Shown here in pieces: positions 28,201-37,367 of a DNA stretch of 64,000 nt. Each line of letters opens with the position of its first letter. The stretch's first letter is position 1. The stretch comes from Alcanivorax sp. (GTDB taxonomy: Bacteria; Pseudomonadota; Gammaproteobacteria; Pseudomonadales; Alcanivoracaceae). A program made the translations under genes and the position numbers. The stretch lies in NCBI GenBank assembly GCA_022565695.1, contig JAIUME010000006.1:159236-223235 (forward strand), given 5' to 3'. The notes under the pieces were generated by a model. That model saw nothing but the letters and a program-made list of their open reading frames with translations. It made no database searches and was not told where the DNA came from.

Positions 28201-29571
28201 TTGTGGTTGATTGTGGTTGATGTGGTGCCGGTGGAACCCGGCGCAAATCCCGTCACACGCCGTGAGGCATTTCGTGTCTGGTTGCGCATCGGGTTATTGA
28301 GCTTTGGCGGGCCCGCCGGGCAAATTGCCTTGATGCAACGCATCCTGATTGATGAAAAAGGCTGGATCAGCGAAAAGCGTTTTCTGCATGCGCTGAATTA
28401 CTGCATGTTGTTGCCGGGGCCGGAAGCGATTCAGTTGGCGATCTATATCGGCTGGCTGCTCCATCGCACCATAGGCGGGCTGATGGCGGGTTTGTTGTTT
28501 CTGTTGCCCGGCGTTGTTGTGCTGATGGGGCTAAGCCTGCTCTATGCGTTGGCCGGTAATCTTGATTGGGTGGCGGCGCTGTTCTTTGGTCTCAAGGCGG
28601 CAGTGTTGGCCATCGTGATCAGCGCCGTGATCGGTCTGGCGCGGCGCGCCCTGGGCACGACGGCGCGCTACCTCATGGCGGCGGCTGCTTTCGTTGCGCT
28701 GTTTGTGCTGGCAGCGCCTTTCCCGCTGGTGGTGGTGAGTGCTGCGCTGATTGGTCTGATCGGCGGCTGGCGGGGTTGGCAGAGCTTCGAGCCGCCAACC
28801 CATGCTGCTGCCGGCGCGAGTGCTGGCGACCGGCATCTGCATCAGGATCGCCCCTCCCGCTGGCATGCACCGCGCACCCTGGCAATCTGGTTACCGCTGT
28901 GGCTGTTGCCGGTGGCGGCACTCGCTGTGGTGCTCGGGCCGGATAATGTGTTCACACAAATCGGCATCTTCTTCAGCCAGCTGGCTGTGGTGACCTTCGG
29001 TGGCGCTTATGCGGTGCTCAGTTATATGGCGCAGCAGGCTGTGGAACACCACGGCTGGTTGTCCGCTGGCGAGATGCTCGACGGGCTCGGGCTGGCAGAA
29101 ACCACGCCGGGCCCTCTGATCATGGTGGTGCAGTTTGTCGGCTTCCTGGGTGGTTTGCGGGAGAGCGGGCTGGACCCGGTGCTGGGCGGCATTCTGGGCG
29201 GCCTGCTGGCGACCTGGGTGACTTTTGTGCCGTGTTTCCTGTGGATTTTTCTTGGCGCGCCTTATGTGGAGGGGTTGCGCCACAGCCCGATCATCCGTGG
29301 CGCGCTGGCGGCCATTACGGCCGCCGTGGTCGGCGTGATACTGAATCTGGCCATCTGGTTCGGCACCCATGTGTTGTTCTCGGAGGTCGGGCGCTGGCGT
29401 TACGGCCCGCTGGATATGCCCTTGCCTGTCTGGCACACCGTCGAGCCCCTGGCGTTGCTGCTGGTGGTGTTCGCGCTGGCCTGCCAGTTCATATTCCGCC
29501 TCGGTCTGTTCTCGATGCTGGGCCTGTGCGCCGGCGCGGGGCTGCTGATCGGGATGCTGCCGTTGTCCTAG
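28201..29571 (+). CDS. chrA: Chromate transporter ChrA (two-domain, long-chain type)
   Basis: Proton-motive-force-driven chromate efflux at the inner membrane. The 456-aa protein has two homologous CHR domains: the first with FRVWLRIGLLSFGGPAGQIA and MLLPGPEAIQLAIYIG, the second with FFSQLAVVTFGGAYAVLSYM and GLAETTPGPLIMVVQFVGFLGG. About ten membrane helices are expected. The start is unclear: TTG at 28201 follows AGAGGA, and a 10-bp tandem repeat (GATTGTGGTT, 28199-28218) lies over the start region. No chrB regulator is nearby. Confidence 0.93.
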   Translation: MWLIVVDVVPVEPGANPVTRREAFRVWLRIGLLSFGGPAGQIALMQRILIDEKGWISEKRFLHALNYCMLLPGPEAIQLAIYIGWLLHRTIGGLMAGLLFLLPGVVVLMGLSLLYALAGNLDWVAALFFGLKAAVLAIVISAVIGLARRALGTTARYLMAAAAFVALFVLAAPFPLVVVSAALIGLIGGWRGWQSFEPPTHAAAGASAGDRHLHQDRPSRWHAPRTLAIWLPLWLLPVAALAVVLGPDNVFTQIGIFFSQLAVVTFGGAYAVLSYMAQQAVEHHGWLSAGEMLDGLGLAETTPGPLIMVVQFVGFLGGLRESGLDPVLGGILGGLLATWVTFVPCFLWIFLGAPYVEGLRHSPIIRGALAAITAAVVGVILNLAIWFGTHVLFSEVGRWRYGPLDMPLPVWHTVEPLALLLVVFALACQFIFRLGLFSMLGLCAGAGLLIGMLPLS

Positions 29572-29575
29572 TCTT

Positions 29576-30784
29576 TCACTTCCCGGAATCAGAGGACAAG
29601 TGCGCGGTCACCCCGCGCATGAATGAAATCATTTCAGCAGTATGCGGACGAAATTCCGGATCGACGCTGGTTTTGACAATCACCACGCCGGGGTTCTCGG
29701 CCACCCAGATGGTCTGGCCCCAGACACCATTGAGAAAATATTCGCCATCAGGGTTGGTGGGTGTCCACAGGTGATAGCCGTAACCCCGCTCGGCGTAGCC
29801 ATGACCTTCCGCCATCCAGGGTTCCGGCCTGCGTGTGGCAGTAAAGACCCAGTCCTCCGGCAGTACCTGCTGGTAATTCCACACGCCCTGTTGCAGATGC
29901 AGTTGCCCCAGCTTGGCATAATCCCGCAGCGTCATGTTCAGGCAGCAGAACGCCAGCTCGACGCCGTGCTGGTCGAGATTCCAGATGGCGTCGTCTTCCA
30001 TGCCCAGGGGTTGCCAGAGTTTTGCGCTGGCATACTCCGCGACCGGGCTGCCGACGGCTTCTTCCAGCACCCAGGCCAGTATCTGCGTATTCGGGCTGAT
30101 GTAGTGAAAACGCTCCCCGGGCGGTTGCGCCGCCGGGCGGTTGGCGACCACATCGCGGGCCGATGCACCGAGCAGAAATACGCGGTAGAACAGCAGATTA
30201 ATATCTGAGGTGTGCTTGTGATAGGTTTCATCAAAATCGATGCCGGTGGCCATCATCAGCAGATTTTCGATGCTGACGTCGCCGTAGGCCTTGCCGGCCA
30301 GTGCCGGCACATAGTCGCTGGCCTTGTCATCCAGCGAGCGGATATGGCCGTCCTCAAGGGCGATGGCGACCAGGGTGCTGACCACCGACTTGGCCATGGA
30401 CCAGGAGGTCAGGCGTGAGGTTGGTTCAGTGTCCTGAAAATACCGCTCCAGCTGGATCTCGCCGTCCTTCAGCACCATCAGCCCGGTGGTTTCTGTGCGT
30501 GTCAGAAATTCACTGACGTCGATATCCTGGCCTTCATGGCGAAACGTGTCCGGCAAGTCCCGTGGGGTGGCAGCGCGGGGCAACGGGGTGGGCGTGTCGC
30601 TGGCGGGCAGTGTCACATAGGGAAAGACACGTTCCATGGCGCGAAAATTATCCAGCCGGTACTCGGGATGAAACAGTCGGGTCATCGTGCTCGGGGAATA
30701 TGGCGACCAGGGGCGGAACCACCATAGCAGCGCAGCAACGATGAGGGCGACGACGGCAAGCAGGAACAGGGTGCGTTTGCGCAT
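29576..30784 (-). CDS. Serine hydrolase, class C beta-lactamase fold
   Basis: The 402-aa exported or membrane-anchored protein has an N-terminal hydrophobic segment (LFLLAVVALIVAALLWWF). The catalytic SxxK is in TSWSMAKSVVSTL near residue 128, followed by the Tyr motif HYISPNTQ and GYGYHLW near the C-terminus. It belongs to the large beta-lactamase-related group (esterases, peptidases). The substrate is not predictable, and resistance should not be assumed. It converges on chrA with a 4-nt gap. Confidence 0.88.
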   Translation of the reverse strand: MRKRTLFLLAVVALIVAALLWWFRPWSPYSPSTMTRLFHPEYRLDNFRAMERVFPYVTLPASDTPTPLPRAATPRDLPDTFRHEGQDIDVSEFLTRTETTGLMVLKDGEIQLERYFQDTEPTSRLTSWSMAKSVVSTLVAIALEDGHIRSLDDKASDYVPALAGKAYGDVSIENLLMMATGIDFDETYHKHTSDINLLFYRVFLLGASARDVVANRPAAQPPGERFHYISPNTQILAWVLEEAVGSPVAEYASAKLWQPLGMEDDAIWNLDQHGVELAFCCLNMTLRDYAKLGQLHLQQGVWNYQQVLPEDWVFTATRRPEPWMAEGHGYAERGYGYHLWTPTNPDGEYFLNGVWGQTIWVAENPGVVIVKTSVDPEFRPHTAEMISFMRGVTAHLSSDSGK

Positions 30785-30858
30785 GGGGAGACCGTTGTTG
30801 TTTTTCAGGAGTCTCGAGTCTGCCAGCGCCGGGCCAGAAAGCCAACGCGCAGGACGCG

Positions 30859-31622
<764 letters not shown>

Positions 31623-31626
<4 letters not shown>

Positions 31627-32066
31627 GGTGCGCTCCGGGTGACCAGCCGCACTTCTTCAATACCGGCTTGCTGCAGCACGGTGAGCAACGGGCGCATGGT
31701 CTCCAGTCGGGTGCCGGCATCGGTCAGCAGTCGCACGGAGGGCAGTGCGGAGGGCGGCAGGTCTTGCTGCCCATTCTCAGTGAGCGCAACCAGCAACGCG
31801 GGCAACTGTTCCAGTGTCAGGGGCTCTCCCTGACGGGACAGATTGCCAGCCCGATCCAGTGTCAGCAGCAATGTGTCGGTTTCCTGCTCCAGCGGCATGG
31901 TGCTTTCAGGGGGCTCTACGTCAATGCGGTTCGGGGCCACCTGGCCGGCGACCATGAAGAACACCAGCAACAGGAACACCACATTGATCAGTGGCAACGC
32001 CGGCTCCAGCGCAGGGCGTCGTGGCGGCTGCTGGCTCAGGAAGCCGTCCCGTGATGACAGGTTCAT
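31623..32066 (-). CDS. Second ExbD-like protein, membrane Asp replaced by Asn
   Basis: The 147-aa ExbD-family protein has one membrane helix ([18 protein letters not shown], about residues 25-42) and a periplasmic domain ending [13 protein letters not shown]...VRLVTRS. At the position of the essential proton-carrying Asp of ExbD (PLIDVVF in the neighbouring paralogue) it has Asn, codon AAT. It overlaps the first exbD and tonB by 4 nt each, so it is made with them. Probably a structural partner in a mixed ExbD complex. Confidence 0.9.
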
Positions 32067-32449
32067 CGCATCAGCTCCAGCCGGGCATCCTGAAGCCCGG
32101 CGGCCTGCAAGACGTCCACCACCTGCAACATGGCCTGCACCGACGCATCGTCCGCAGCGGTGACGCGTGTGGGCTGGCGGTTGTCCGCCATCAGCGCCCG
32201 GCGCAGGGCAGCCAGATCCATGGATTCATCGTCGAGCTGCACCCGATCCTCGCCAAGCACCTGAATATGCCGCACTTCCATATCGCTGGTCACCGGAGTG
32301 GTGGCGGTGCTGCTGACCTGCAACGGCAGGTCCTGCCAGGCGCCGAAGCGGGTGGCCAGCATGAAGAACACCAGCAGGATAAACACCACATCAATCAGAG
32401 GTGTCAGGCCGATGGTCGGCGTGCGATGGCTGTGCTCGTTGATATGCAT
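32063..32449 (-). CDS. exbD: Biopolymer transport protein ExbD
   Basis: Proton-channel subunit of the ExbB-ExbD-TonB machine. The 128-aa protein begins MHINEHSHRTPTIGLTPL. Its helix IDVVFILLVFFMLAT keeps the conserved Asp, and a small periplasmic domain follows (VRHIQVLGEDRVQLDDESM...). It is 8 nt from exbB and overlaps the second exbD. Confidence 0.95.
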   Translation of the reverse strand: MHINEHSHRTPTIGLTPLIDVVFILLVFFMLATRFGAWQDLPLQVSSTATTPVTSDMEVRHIQVLGEDRVQLDDESMDLAALRRALMADNRQPTRVTAADDASVQAMLQVVDVLQAAGLQDARLELMR

Positions 32450-32457
32450 CAGACGTA

Positions 32458-33156
32458 TCAGTAAGCGTGGGCGGGGTCGGCTTCCGTGGCTTGCTCGACC
32501 TCTTTCGCGGCCGTCAGGTTGCCATTGAGGGCCACCCGCAATCGCGCCAGGCGATCTTCCATGGTGTGGCGGCTCTGCTCGATGGTGCGGTCACACCAGT
32601 GGAACGCGGCCAGTGCGGGGATGGCCACCACCAGACCGGCGGCGGTGGTCAGCAGCGCTTCCCAGATACCGCCGGACAGCAGCGCGGGATCAACTTGAGA
32701 GCCGGCCATTTCCAGTTGCTGGAACGCACTGATCATGCCGAACACCGTGCCCAGCAGACCGATAAGCGGCGCCAGCGTGCCGACCACTTCCAGCAGGCGC
32801 AGGCCGCCGCGCAGGGCTTCCAGCTCGGCCCGCGCCTGACGCAGAACCTCTTCTTGCCACTGGCTGGCCGTTACGCCAGGCCGGGCCAGCGCCAGGGCGC
32901 CGCCAATCACCCGATCGCCGGGGGTGGCTGCGGCCGCCAGCGCAGTGTCAGCCGCCTGGCGATCACCGCGTACCAGCGCGGCGAGGGCGGCATCCGCGCA
33001 GGGTGTGGCGAGGGGCCGGGTGCGCAGGAACTGGACCACCTTGCTCAGCAGTACGGCCAGCGACACCACCGATAGCACTGCCAGCAGCCACATGGCCGGG
33101 CCGCCAGCCAGGAACCAGGCGGGCAGGGCAGAGGATTCGAGTGCGGATGCGGGCAT
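32458..33156 (-). CDS. exbB: Biopolymer transport protein ExbB (MotA/TolQ/ExbB family)
   Basis: Scaffold of the proton-driven energiser. The 232-aa protein has three membrane helices: near residues 18-40 (GGPAMWLLAVLSVVSLAVLL), and the conserved pair LRLLEVVGTLAPLIGLLGTVFGMI and GGIWEALLTTAAGLVVAIPALAAF. These hold the small-residue and Thr motif of the family. First gene of the operon, behind a putative Fur box. Confidence 0.95.
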   Translation of the reverse strand: MPASALESSALPAWFLAGGPAMWLLAVLSVVSLAVLLSKVVQFLRTRPLATPCADAALAALVRGDRQAADTALAAAATPGDRVIGGALALARPGVTASQWQEEVLRQARAELEALRGGLRLLEVVGTLAPLIGLLGTVFGMISAFQQLEMAGSQVDPALLSGGIWEALLTTAAGLVVAIPALAAFHWCDRTIEQSRHTMEDRLARLRVALNGNLTAAKEVEQATEADPAHAY

Positions 33157-33223
33157 GGGGCGCTCCAGGGAAAATAATGAGTGGCCAGAAAACGCGCACA
33201 GGGTAGCGCTGGCCTGCCGTTAA

Positions 33224-33238
33224 TGCAAGTCATTATCA
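33224..33238 (-). promoter_or_regulatory. Putative Fur box ahead of exbB
   Basis: On the minus strand the 15-mer TGATAATGACTTGCA matches the 7-1-7 Fur pattern (TGATAATnATTATCA) at 11 of 14 positions, with the left half perfect. It lies 68 nt upstream of the exbB start, so the operon is probably iron-repressed. Confidence 0.6.
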
Positions 33239-33271
33239 TTTGGGCACAGATGTCAGTGCAATGGGGCAGGG

Positions 33272-33787
33272 TCAGTCAGTGCGCTCAAGGATCAGGTTGA
33301 AAGGCGACCAGAACTCCCGCTTGAACTCATCCAGCAGTTTGATGCGCGCGGCATCCAGGCGCAGGAAATTGCGTGTGCTGCCGGGGCGGTCGTGGTCAAG
33401 CTGGTAAATGATGGCGTCAGGGTCCGCCTCGGTGCCACGGCGCCGGGCCCAGGGGCCGCTGCTCTGCTCAGGTTCGGATGTGTCCTGTGCGCCAAGACGT
33501 CTCTCTGTGGCGCGGTAGGTGTAGGCAGCGTTGTCGAGGATCAGGGTGACCTGCAAGCCTTCGCAGTCCGGGCAGGGGAGGATGCCCTGATAGGTCTTGT
33601 GGTGTGTCGGTGTCGCGGTGGGCGCGGCGGCGGGCGAGTCTGAGCCGTCACTGGCGGTATCGGGAGAGGGTGTCGCGGCGCAGCCACCCAGGAATGCCAG
33701 CAGGAGCAGGCATGGCAACAGGCGTGGCGGCGGCCAGGTGTCGCGCAGGTCTGTTGTTCTGATGGCTTTCCCGTTGCCTGTGTTCAT
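33272..33787 (-). CDS. NlpE-like lipoprotein
   Basis: The 171-aa protein has a lipoprotein signal (LLLLAFLGGC lipobox). A domain beginning TYQGILPCPDCEGLQVTLIL follows; this GxLPCxDCxG motif marks the NlpE N-terminal domain. NlpE signals envelope or copper stress to Cpx in enteric bacteria. Whether that applies here is unknown, and the second NlpE domain is absent. Upstream of exbB on the same strand but with a separate regulated gap. Confidence 0.8.
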   Translation of the reverse strand: MNTGNGKAIRTTDLRDTWPPPRLLPCLLLLAFLGGCAATPSPDTASDGSDSPAAAPTATPTHHKTYQGILPCPDCEGLQVTLILDNAAYTYRATERRLGAQDTSEPEQSSGPWARRRGTEADPDAIIYQLDHDRPGSTRNFLRLDAARIKLLDEFKREFWSPFNLILERTD

Positions 33788-33879
33788 GTTGCGGCCCCCA
33801 CCTTAAATAGAGCAGCTCCGATAAAAGCAGTCCCCGGGCCTGCGGGTCTCGCAGGCCGGTGATCGCCGGGGGCCGCCGC

Positions 33880-34329
33880 TTATCGGCGCGGCTGGCTGGC
33901 CGCCTCGGCGCGTACGCGCAGCGCATGGTTCATCTTGCTGAAGCCTGCGCGGGTGTCACGGTTGAGCTTGCGGCGCATGAAGGGCACCAGCAGGCCGGAA
34001 AAGGTTTCGCTGTGGCTCAGACGCACGGTGCCATCTTCCAGCGGCGACAGTACAAAGGTGTGCACGCCATCAAACAGTCCGGGCATCAGAAAGCGGCCAC
34101 GCCAGGCCAGTACCTGCGCATGCTTCACGCGCAGCACCACCGGCCGAAAGGTCATGCTGCGGCCGGGCCGGGTCGCGATGCTGATGTTCAGACGCTGGCC
34201 GGCCTTGGGCACGCCGCTGGCGCTGATGATGAAGGGATTCCACTCACTGTAGTGCGAAAAATTGGTGAGGATGGCCCAGATGCGCTCGGGGCTGGCATTG
34301 ATGTCGATGGTGGTATCCAGCGTAAACAC
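33880..34329 (-). CDS. SRPBCC (START-like) domain protein
   Basis: The 149-aa protein has the Bet v1-like pattern DTTIDINASPERIWAILTNF...YSEWNPFI at the N-terminus and a long C-terminal helix, as in polyketide cyclase/dehydrase-like proteins that bind hydrophobic ligands. The start is GTG at 34329, after a weak GGGAC. No operon partner helps assign a role. Confidence 0.85.
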   Translation of the reverse strand: MFTLDTTIDINASPERIWAILTNFSHYSEWNPFIISASGVPKAGQRLNISIATRPGRSMTFRPVVLRVKHAQVLAWRGRFLMPGLFDGVHTFVLSPLEDGTVRLSHSETFSGLLVPFMRRKLNRDTRAGFSKMNHALRVRAEAASQPRR

Positions 34330-34509
34330 GAAGGCGTCCCTGCTTTGTAGGCGGCTTGGTAGGCGTCAAGTGACCATCATGGTAGCGGATGTGGCGGCGT
34401 TCGTCCGCCCCGGATGTTGATGCTGATGCTCCCAGTGCCAAGCCTCAGGGTTGCGGAGCGTAGCATAAAGGGCATGGTAGACACTCAATTCAGGGGGGCA
34501 GGGTCACTG

Positions 34510-36594
34510 TCACTGAAAGGAAATGCTCAGTCCGGTGTAGAGCATGCGATCCGGTGCGGGCTCGAAGTACTGGCCGTTGTTGGCGTTGACGCGAATATTG
34601 CTGAAATAGTCGCGGTTGAAGATATTGTTTACGCCAGCATGGATATCGAGGGTCTGGCCGAAAGGCTGCCAGCGTCGGCCGATGCGGGCATTGGCCACCG
34701 CATAACTGCCGGCGCTGGCATCGCTGCCGGGGTCGTTGGCATTGTTGGTGAAGACGTCGCTGGCAAAGCGCGTATCAATGACAACGAAATGCCCTTGTTC
34801 ATGACGCCAGGCGCTCTCCAGGAACACACTGTGCTGCGGCAGGCCGGGCAGTCGGTTGCCACTGAAATCATTGCCATTGCGATCCTCGAAGCGGCCGAAA
34901 CGGTAGCTCGCCCAGGTCCAGGCCGCGGTGAGCGTCACGCGCTCGGTGGTTGCGTGGGTGAGGCCCACTTCCAGGCCGTTGCGCTCAGTGCGTGCCGCGT
35001 TTTCATAGAAAGTGCGGCCGTTGTCTTCATAGGGCGTGATTTCATCCCGCACACGAATGGCAAACAGCGCGACGTCATAGCGCAAGCCCGGATGCAAGGT
35101 GCCTCGGGCGCCGACTTCAGCGCTGCGGGTCTTCTGTGGCGTGACAGTGTCATTGAAGCCGCCACTGCCGTCCGGGTTGGCAAATTCCGTGAAGGTCGGT
35201 GTTTCGAAAGCATTACTGACGTTGGCGAACAGCTGGTGCTCCGGGTGCGCACGCCAAAGCAGGCCGGCGCTGTAGCTGCGCTCGTTGAAGGTGCGTGATC
35301 CGGAATCATCGCCGTTGGCCAGCAAGCGGTCATCAATGGCCAGGCGCACCCGGTCCGCCCGCGCGCCAAGGGTCAGTGTCAGGCTGTCGCTCAACGCGGT
35401 GTCTGTTTGCAGAAACAGGCCAGCGGCCGTGGCGCTCTGGAACTCGTCGCCGGCGATGCCGGTGATGGCGCCAGCCGGATTCACGGTGCGGCGCAGGCGA
35501 TCATCTTCCTGCCGCTCGGCTTCGACGCCGATGATATAGCGCTGGGGCAGACCCAGTGCGTTGAGGTAGCCGGTGTAGTCGATGCCGGCGCCATAGAAAT
35601 GGCGGTCATAGCTGACCAGGCTCGAGCCCGGAAACGGCAGTTGTTGCACGAACTCCCTGCGGGTAAAGAAGGTGCGCGCACTGAGCGCGCCGCCCGCTAC
35701 ACTGGCGTCATCGTAGAGCAGCCCGAAGCGCTGCTGCCGGACTTGCTGGCCAGCGTTGAGACTCACCGCGTTGGCGGTGGCCTGGCGTCGGTCTGCGCGC
35801 ACCTGGGCACGGGTCAGACCGCCGGGGTCCTGGGCGTCGTCGGTGTTCAGCGCCGTCAGCACAACGCCGAGGCGACGGGACGGCGTCAGGTCCAGGCCGA
35901 TGCGGGCGTTCATGCGTTGCTGCTGTACGGCGCTCTGTTCCCGGTAGCCGTCATAATCCAGGTCGGTCAGGCTGACATGGTGACTGAATTCCCGCTCGCT
36001 GCCGCCGAGCTGCGCGTTGATCTTGCGGTAGCCGTTTTCACCATACTCGCCGCGCAGCACGGCGCTGCTAGCGGTGCCGCGACCATCGCGGCTGGTGACA
36101 TCAATGACGCCGCCACTGGCATTGCCGTAAAGCACAGAGGAGGGGCCGCGCAGCACGGTAATCTCTGCGGCAGAATCCAGATCCAGCGCATCGACCTGTG
36201 ACTGGCCGTCGGGCAGGGTTTCCGGGATGCCGTCGATACGGATGCGCAGGCCGCGAATGCCGAACGGCGCGCGTGCGCCGAAGCCCCGCGCAGAAATACG
36301 CTGGCCCTGGGCAAAGTTGTCGCTGTTCTGGAAATACAGCCCCGGCACCCGGGACAGGGATTCCGCCAGTTGCAGTTGCTGACGGCCCTCGGCGATATCC
36401 TCGCGCCCGACCCGGGACACCGCAGCCGGTGTGTCATCCAGCGCACGGGACAGCCGGGTGGTATCAATGACCACGGTATCCAGGCGTGCATCACTACGGC
36501 TGTCGGAGGCAAAGGTTGCGGGCGCAGACCAGGCCGCGAGCAGTGCACTGCACAGCATAAACAGGCGTGAAGATGAGCGGTGATCATGGACCAT
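34510..36594 (-). CDS. TonB-dependent outer-membrane receptor
   Basis: The 694-aa protein has a signal peptide (LFMLCSALLAAWSAPATFA) and a TonB-box-like start (LDTVVIDTT). The plug has VPGLYFQNSDNFAQG, RIRIDGIPETLPDGQ and VLRGPSSVLYGNASGGVI. A 22-strand barrel ends in SISFQ. It resembles siderophore or ferric-citrate-type receptors, but the ligand cannot be assigned. The start is the ATG at 36594; an ATG at 36612 is possible. It lies 56 nt after arfB on the same strand, and I see no Fur box between them. Confidence 0.92.
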   Translation of the reverse strand: MVHDHRSSSRLFMLCSALLAAWSAPATFASDSRSDARLDTVVIDTTRLSRALDDTPAAVSRVGREDIAEGRQQLQLAESLSRVPGLYFQNSDNFAQGQRISARGFGARAPFGIRGLRIRIDGIPETLPDGQSQVDALDLDSAAEITVLRGPSSVLYGNASGGVIDVTSRDGRGTASSAVLRGEYGENGYRKINAQLGGSEREFSHHVSLTDLDYDGYREQSAVQQQRMNARIGLDLTPSRRLGVVLTALNTDDAQDPGGLTRAQVRADRRQATANAVSLNAGQQVRQQRFGLLYDDASVAGGALSARTFFTRREFVQQLPFPGSSLVSYDRHFYGAGIDYTGYLNALGLPQRYIIGVEAERQEDDRLRRTVNPAGAITGIAGDEFQSATAAGLFLQTDTALSDSLTLTLGARADRVRLAIDDRLLANGDDSGSRTFNERSYSAGLLWRAHPEHQLFANVSNAFETPTFTEFANPDGSGGFNDTVTPQKTRSAEVGARGTLHPGLRYDVALFAIRVRDEITPYEDNGRTFYENAARTERNGLEVGLTHATTERVTLTAAWTWASYRFGRFEDRNGNDFSGNRLPGLPQHSVFLESAWRHEQGHFVVIDTRFASDVFTNNANDPGSDASAGSYAVANARIGRRWQPFGQTLDIHAGVNNIFNRDYFSNIRVNANNGQYFEPAPDRMLYTGLSISFQ

Positions 36595-36650
36595 AGTAAC
36601 TGCCTGCTGCATGCACGTTTGCGGCGTTCAATGCCATTTCACTTTTTATG

Positions 36651-37061
36651 CTATTCCACTTTGCCGCGCAGTGCTTTGGTATCGCTGCGGCGTCGCTTGC
36701 CGTCAAGTCGCCGTTTCCGTGCGCCCATGCCGGGGCGTGTGGGTATCCGCGGTTTGGCGACCACGGTGGTGCTGCGGATCAGTTCTGCCAGCCGGCGCAG
36801 GGCGTCGTCCCGGTTTTTTTGCTGGCTGCGGAATTGCTGCGCCTTGATGACGATGACGCCATCATCGGAGATGCGTTGATCGCGCAGTGCCAGCAAGCGT
36901 GTCCGGGTTTCTTCCGGCAGAGACGATGCGTGGATATCGAAGCGCAGATGCACCGCGCTGGATACCTTGTTCACGTTCTGCCCGCCAGCACCCTGGGCAC
37001 GGATCGCGTCGATGACGATCTCGGCATCGGGGATGCTCAGATTCTCGGTAATGTGCAACAT
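36651..37061 (-). CDS. arfB: Alternative ribosome-rescue factor ArfB (peptidyl-tRNA hydrolase)
   Basis: Frees stalled ribosomes by hydrolysing peptidyl-tRNA. The 136-aa protein carries the release-factor GGQ motif in IRAQGAGGQNVNKVSSAVHLRFDI and a basic tail (GARKRRLDGKRRRSDT) that binds the mRNA channel, as in E. coli ArfB (140 aa). I chose the start at 37061 (MLHITENLSIPD) from the family N-terminus. Confidence 0.95.
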   Translation of the reverse strand: MLHITENLSIPDAEIVIDAIRAQGAGGQNVNKVSSAVHLRFDIHASSLPEETRTRLLALRDQRISDDGVIVIKAQQFRSQQKNRDDALRRLAELIRSTTVVAKPRIPTRPGMGARKRRLDGKRRRSDTKALRGKVE

Positions 37062-37367
37062 GACGGGTGTGTTCCGCGAGACCAACAGAGGTGCAGATTA
37101 CGCAATCACGGCCCGACATGGCAATTTCATAATCTTTCCTCAATCATTGCATTGCCGTGAATGCATCGCAAAATACGGCTGCTGTATGTGTCTAAGCTGA
37201 TGATTGCACAGCATAAAAAGAAGCCTGTTTTTTTACATTTCGTGCACATTTTCGCTGTGCTGCCCCTCGCCTCGGAGATGTTCAGGGTGAGGGGCTGTGC
37301 ACCCTGTTGCCCTGCTCACCGCCTCTGCATGAGACTGAAGATCAGTCCACGCCGGGAGGCAGATACC
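37062..37367. other. Intergenic region between arfB and DUF3300 gene
   Basis: This 306-bp divergent region is AT-richer than its flanks around 37200-37260 (A and T runs) and must hold both promoters. I see no gene, strong hairpin or recognised operator. Confidence 0.55.

Noticed and set aside
29576..30784. Serine hydrolase as an antibiotic-resistance beta-lactamase
   Set aside because: It has the SxxK and Tyr motifs of the broad family, but no evidence for beta-lactam hydrolysis and atypical flanks.
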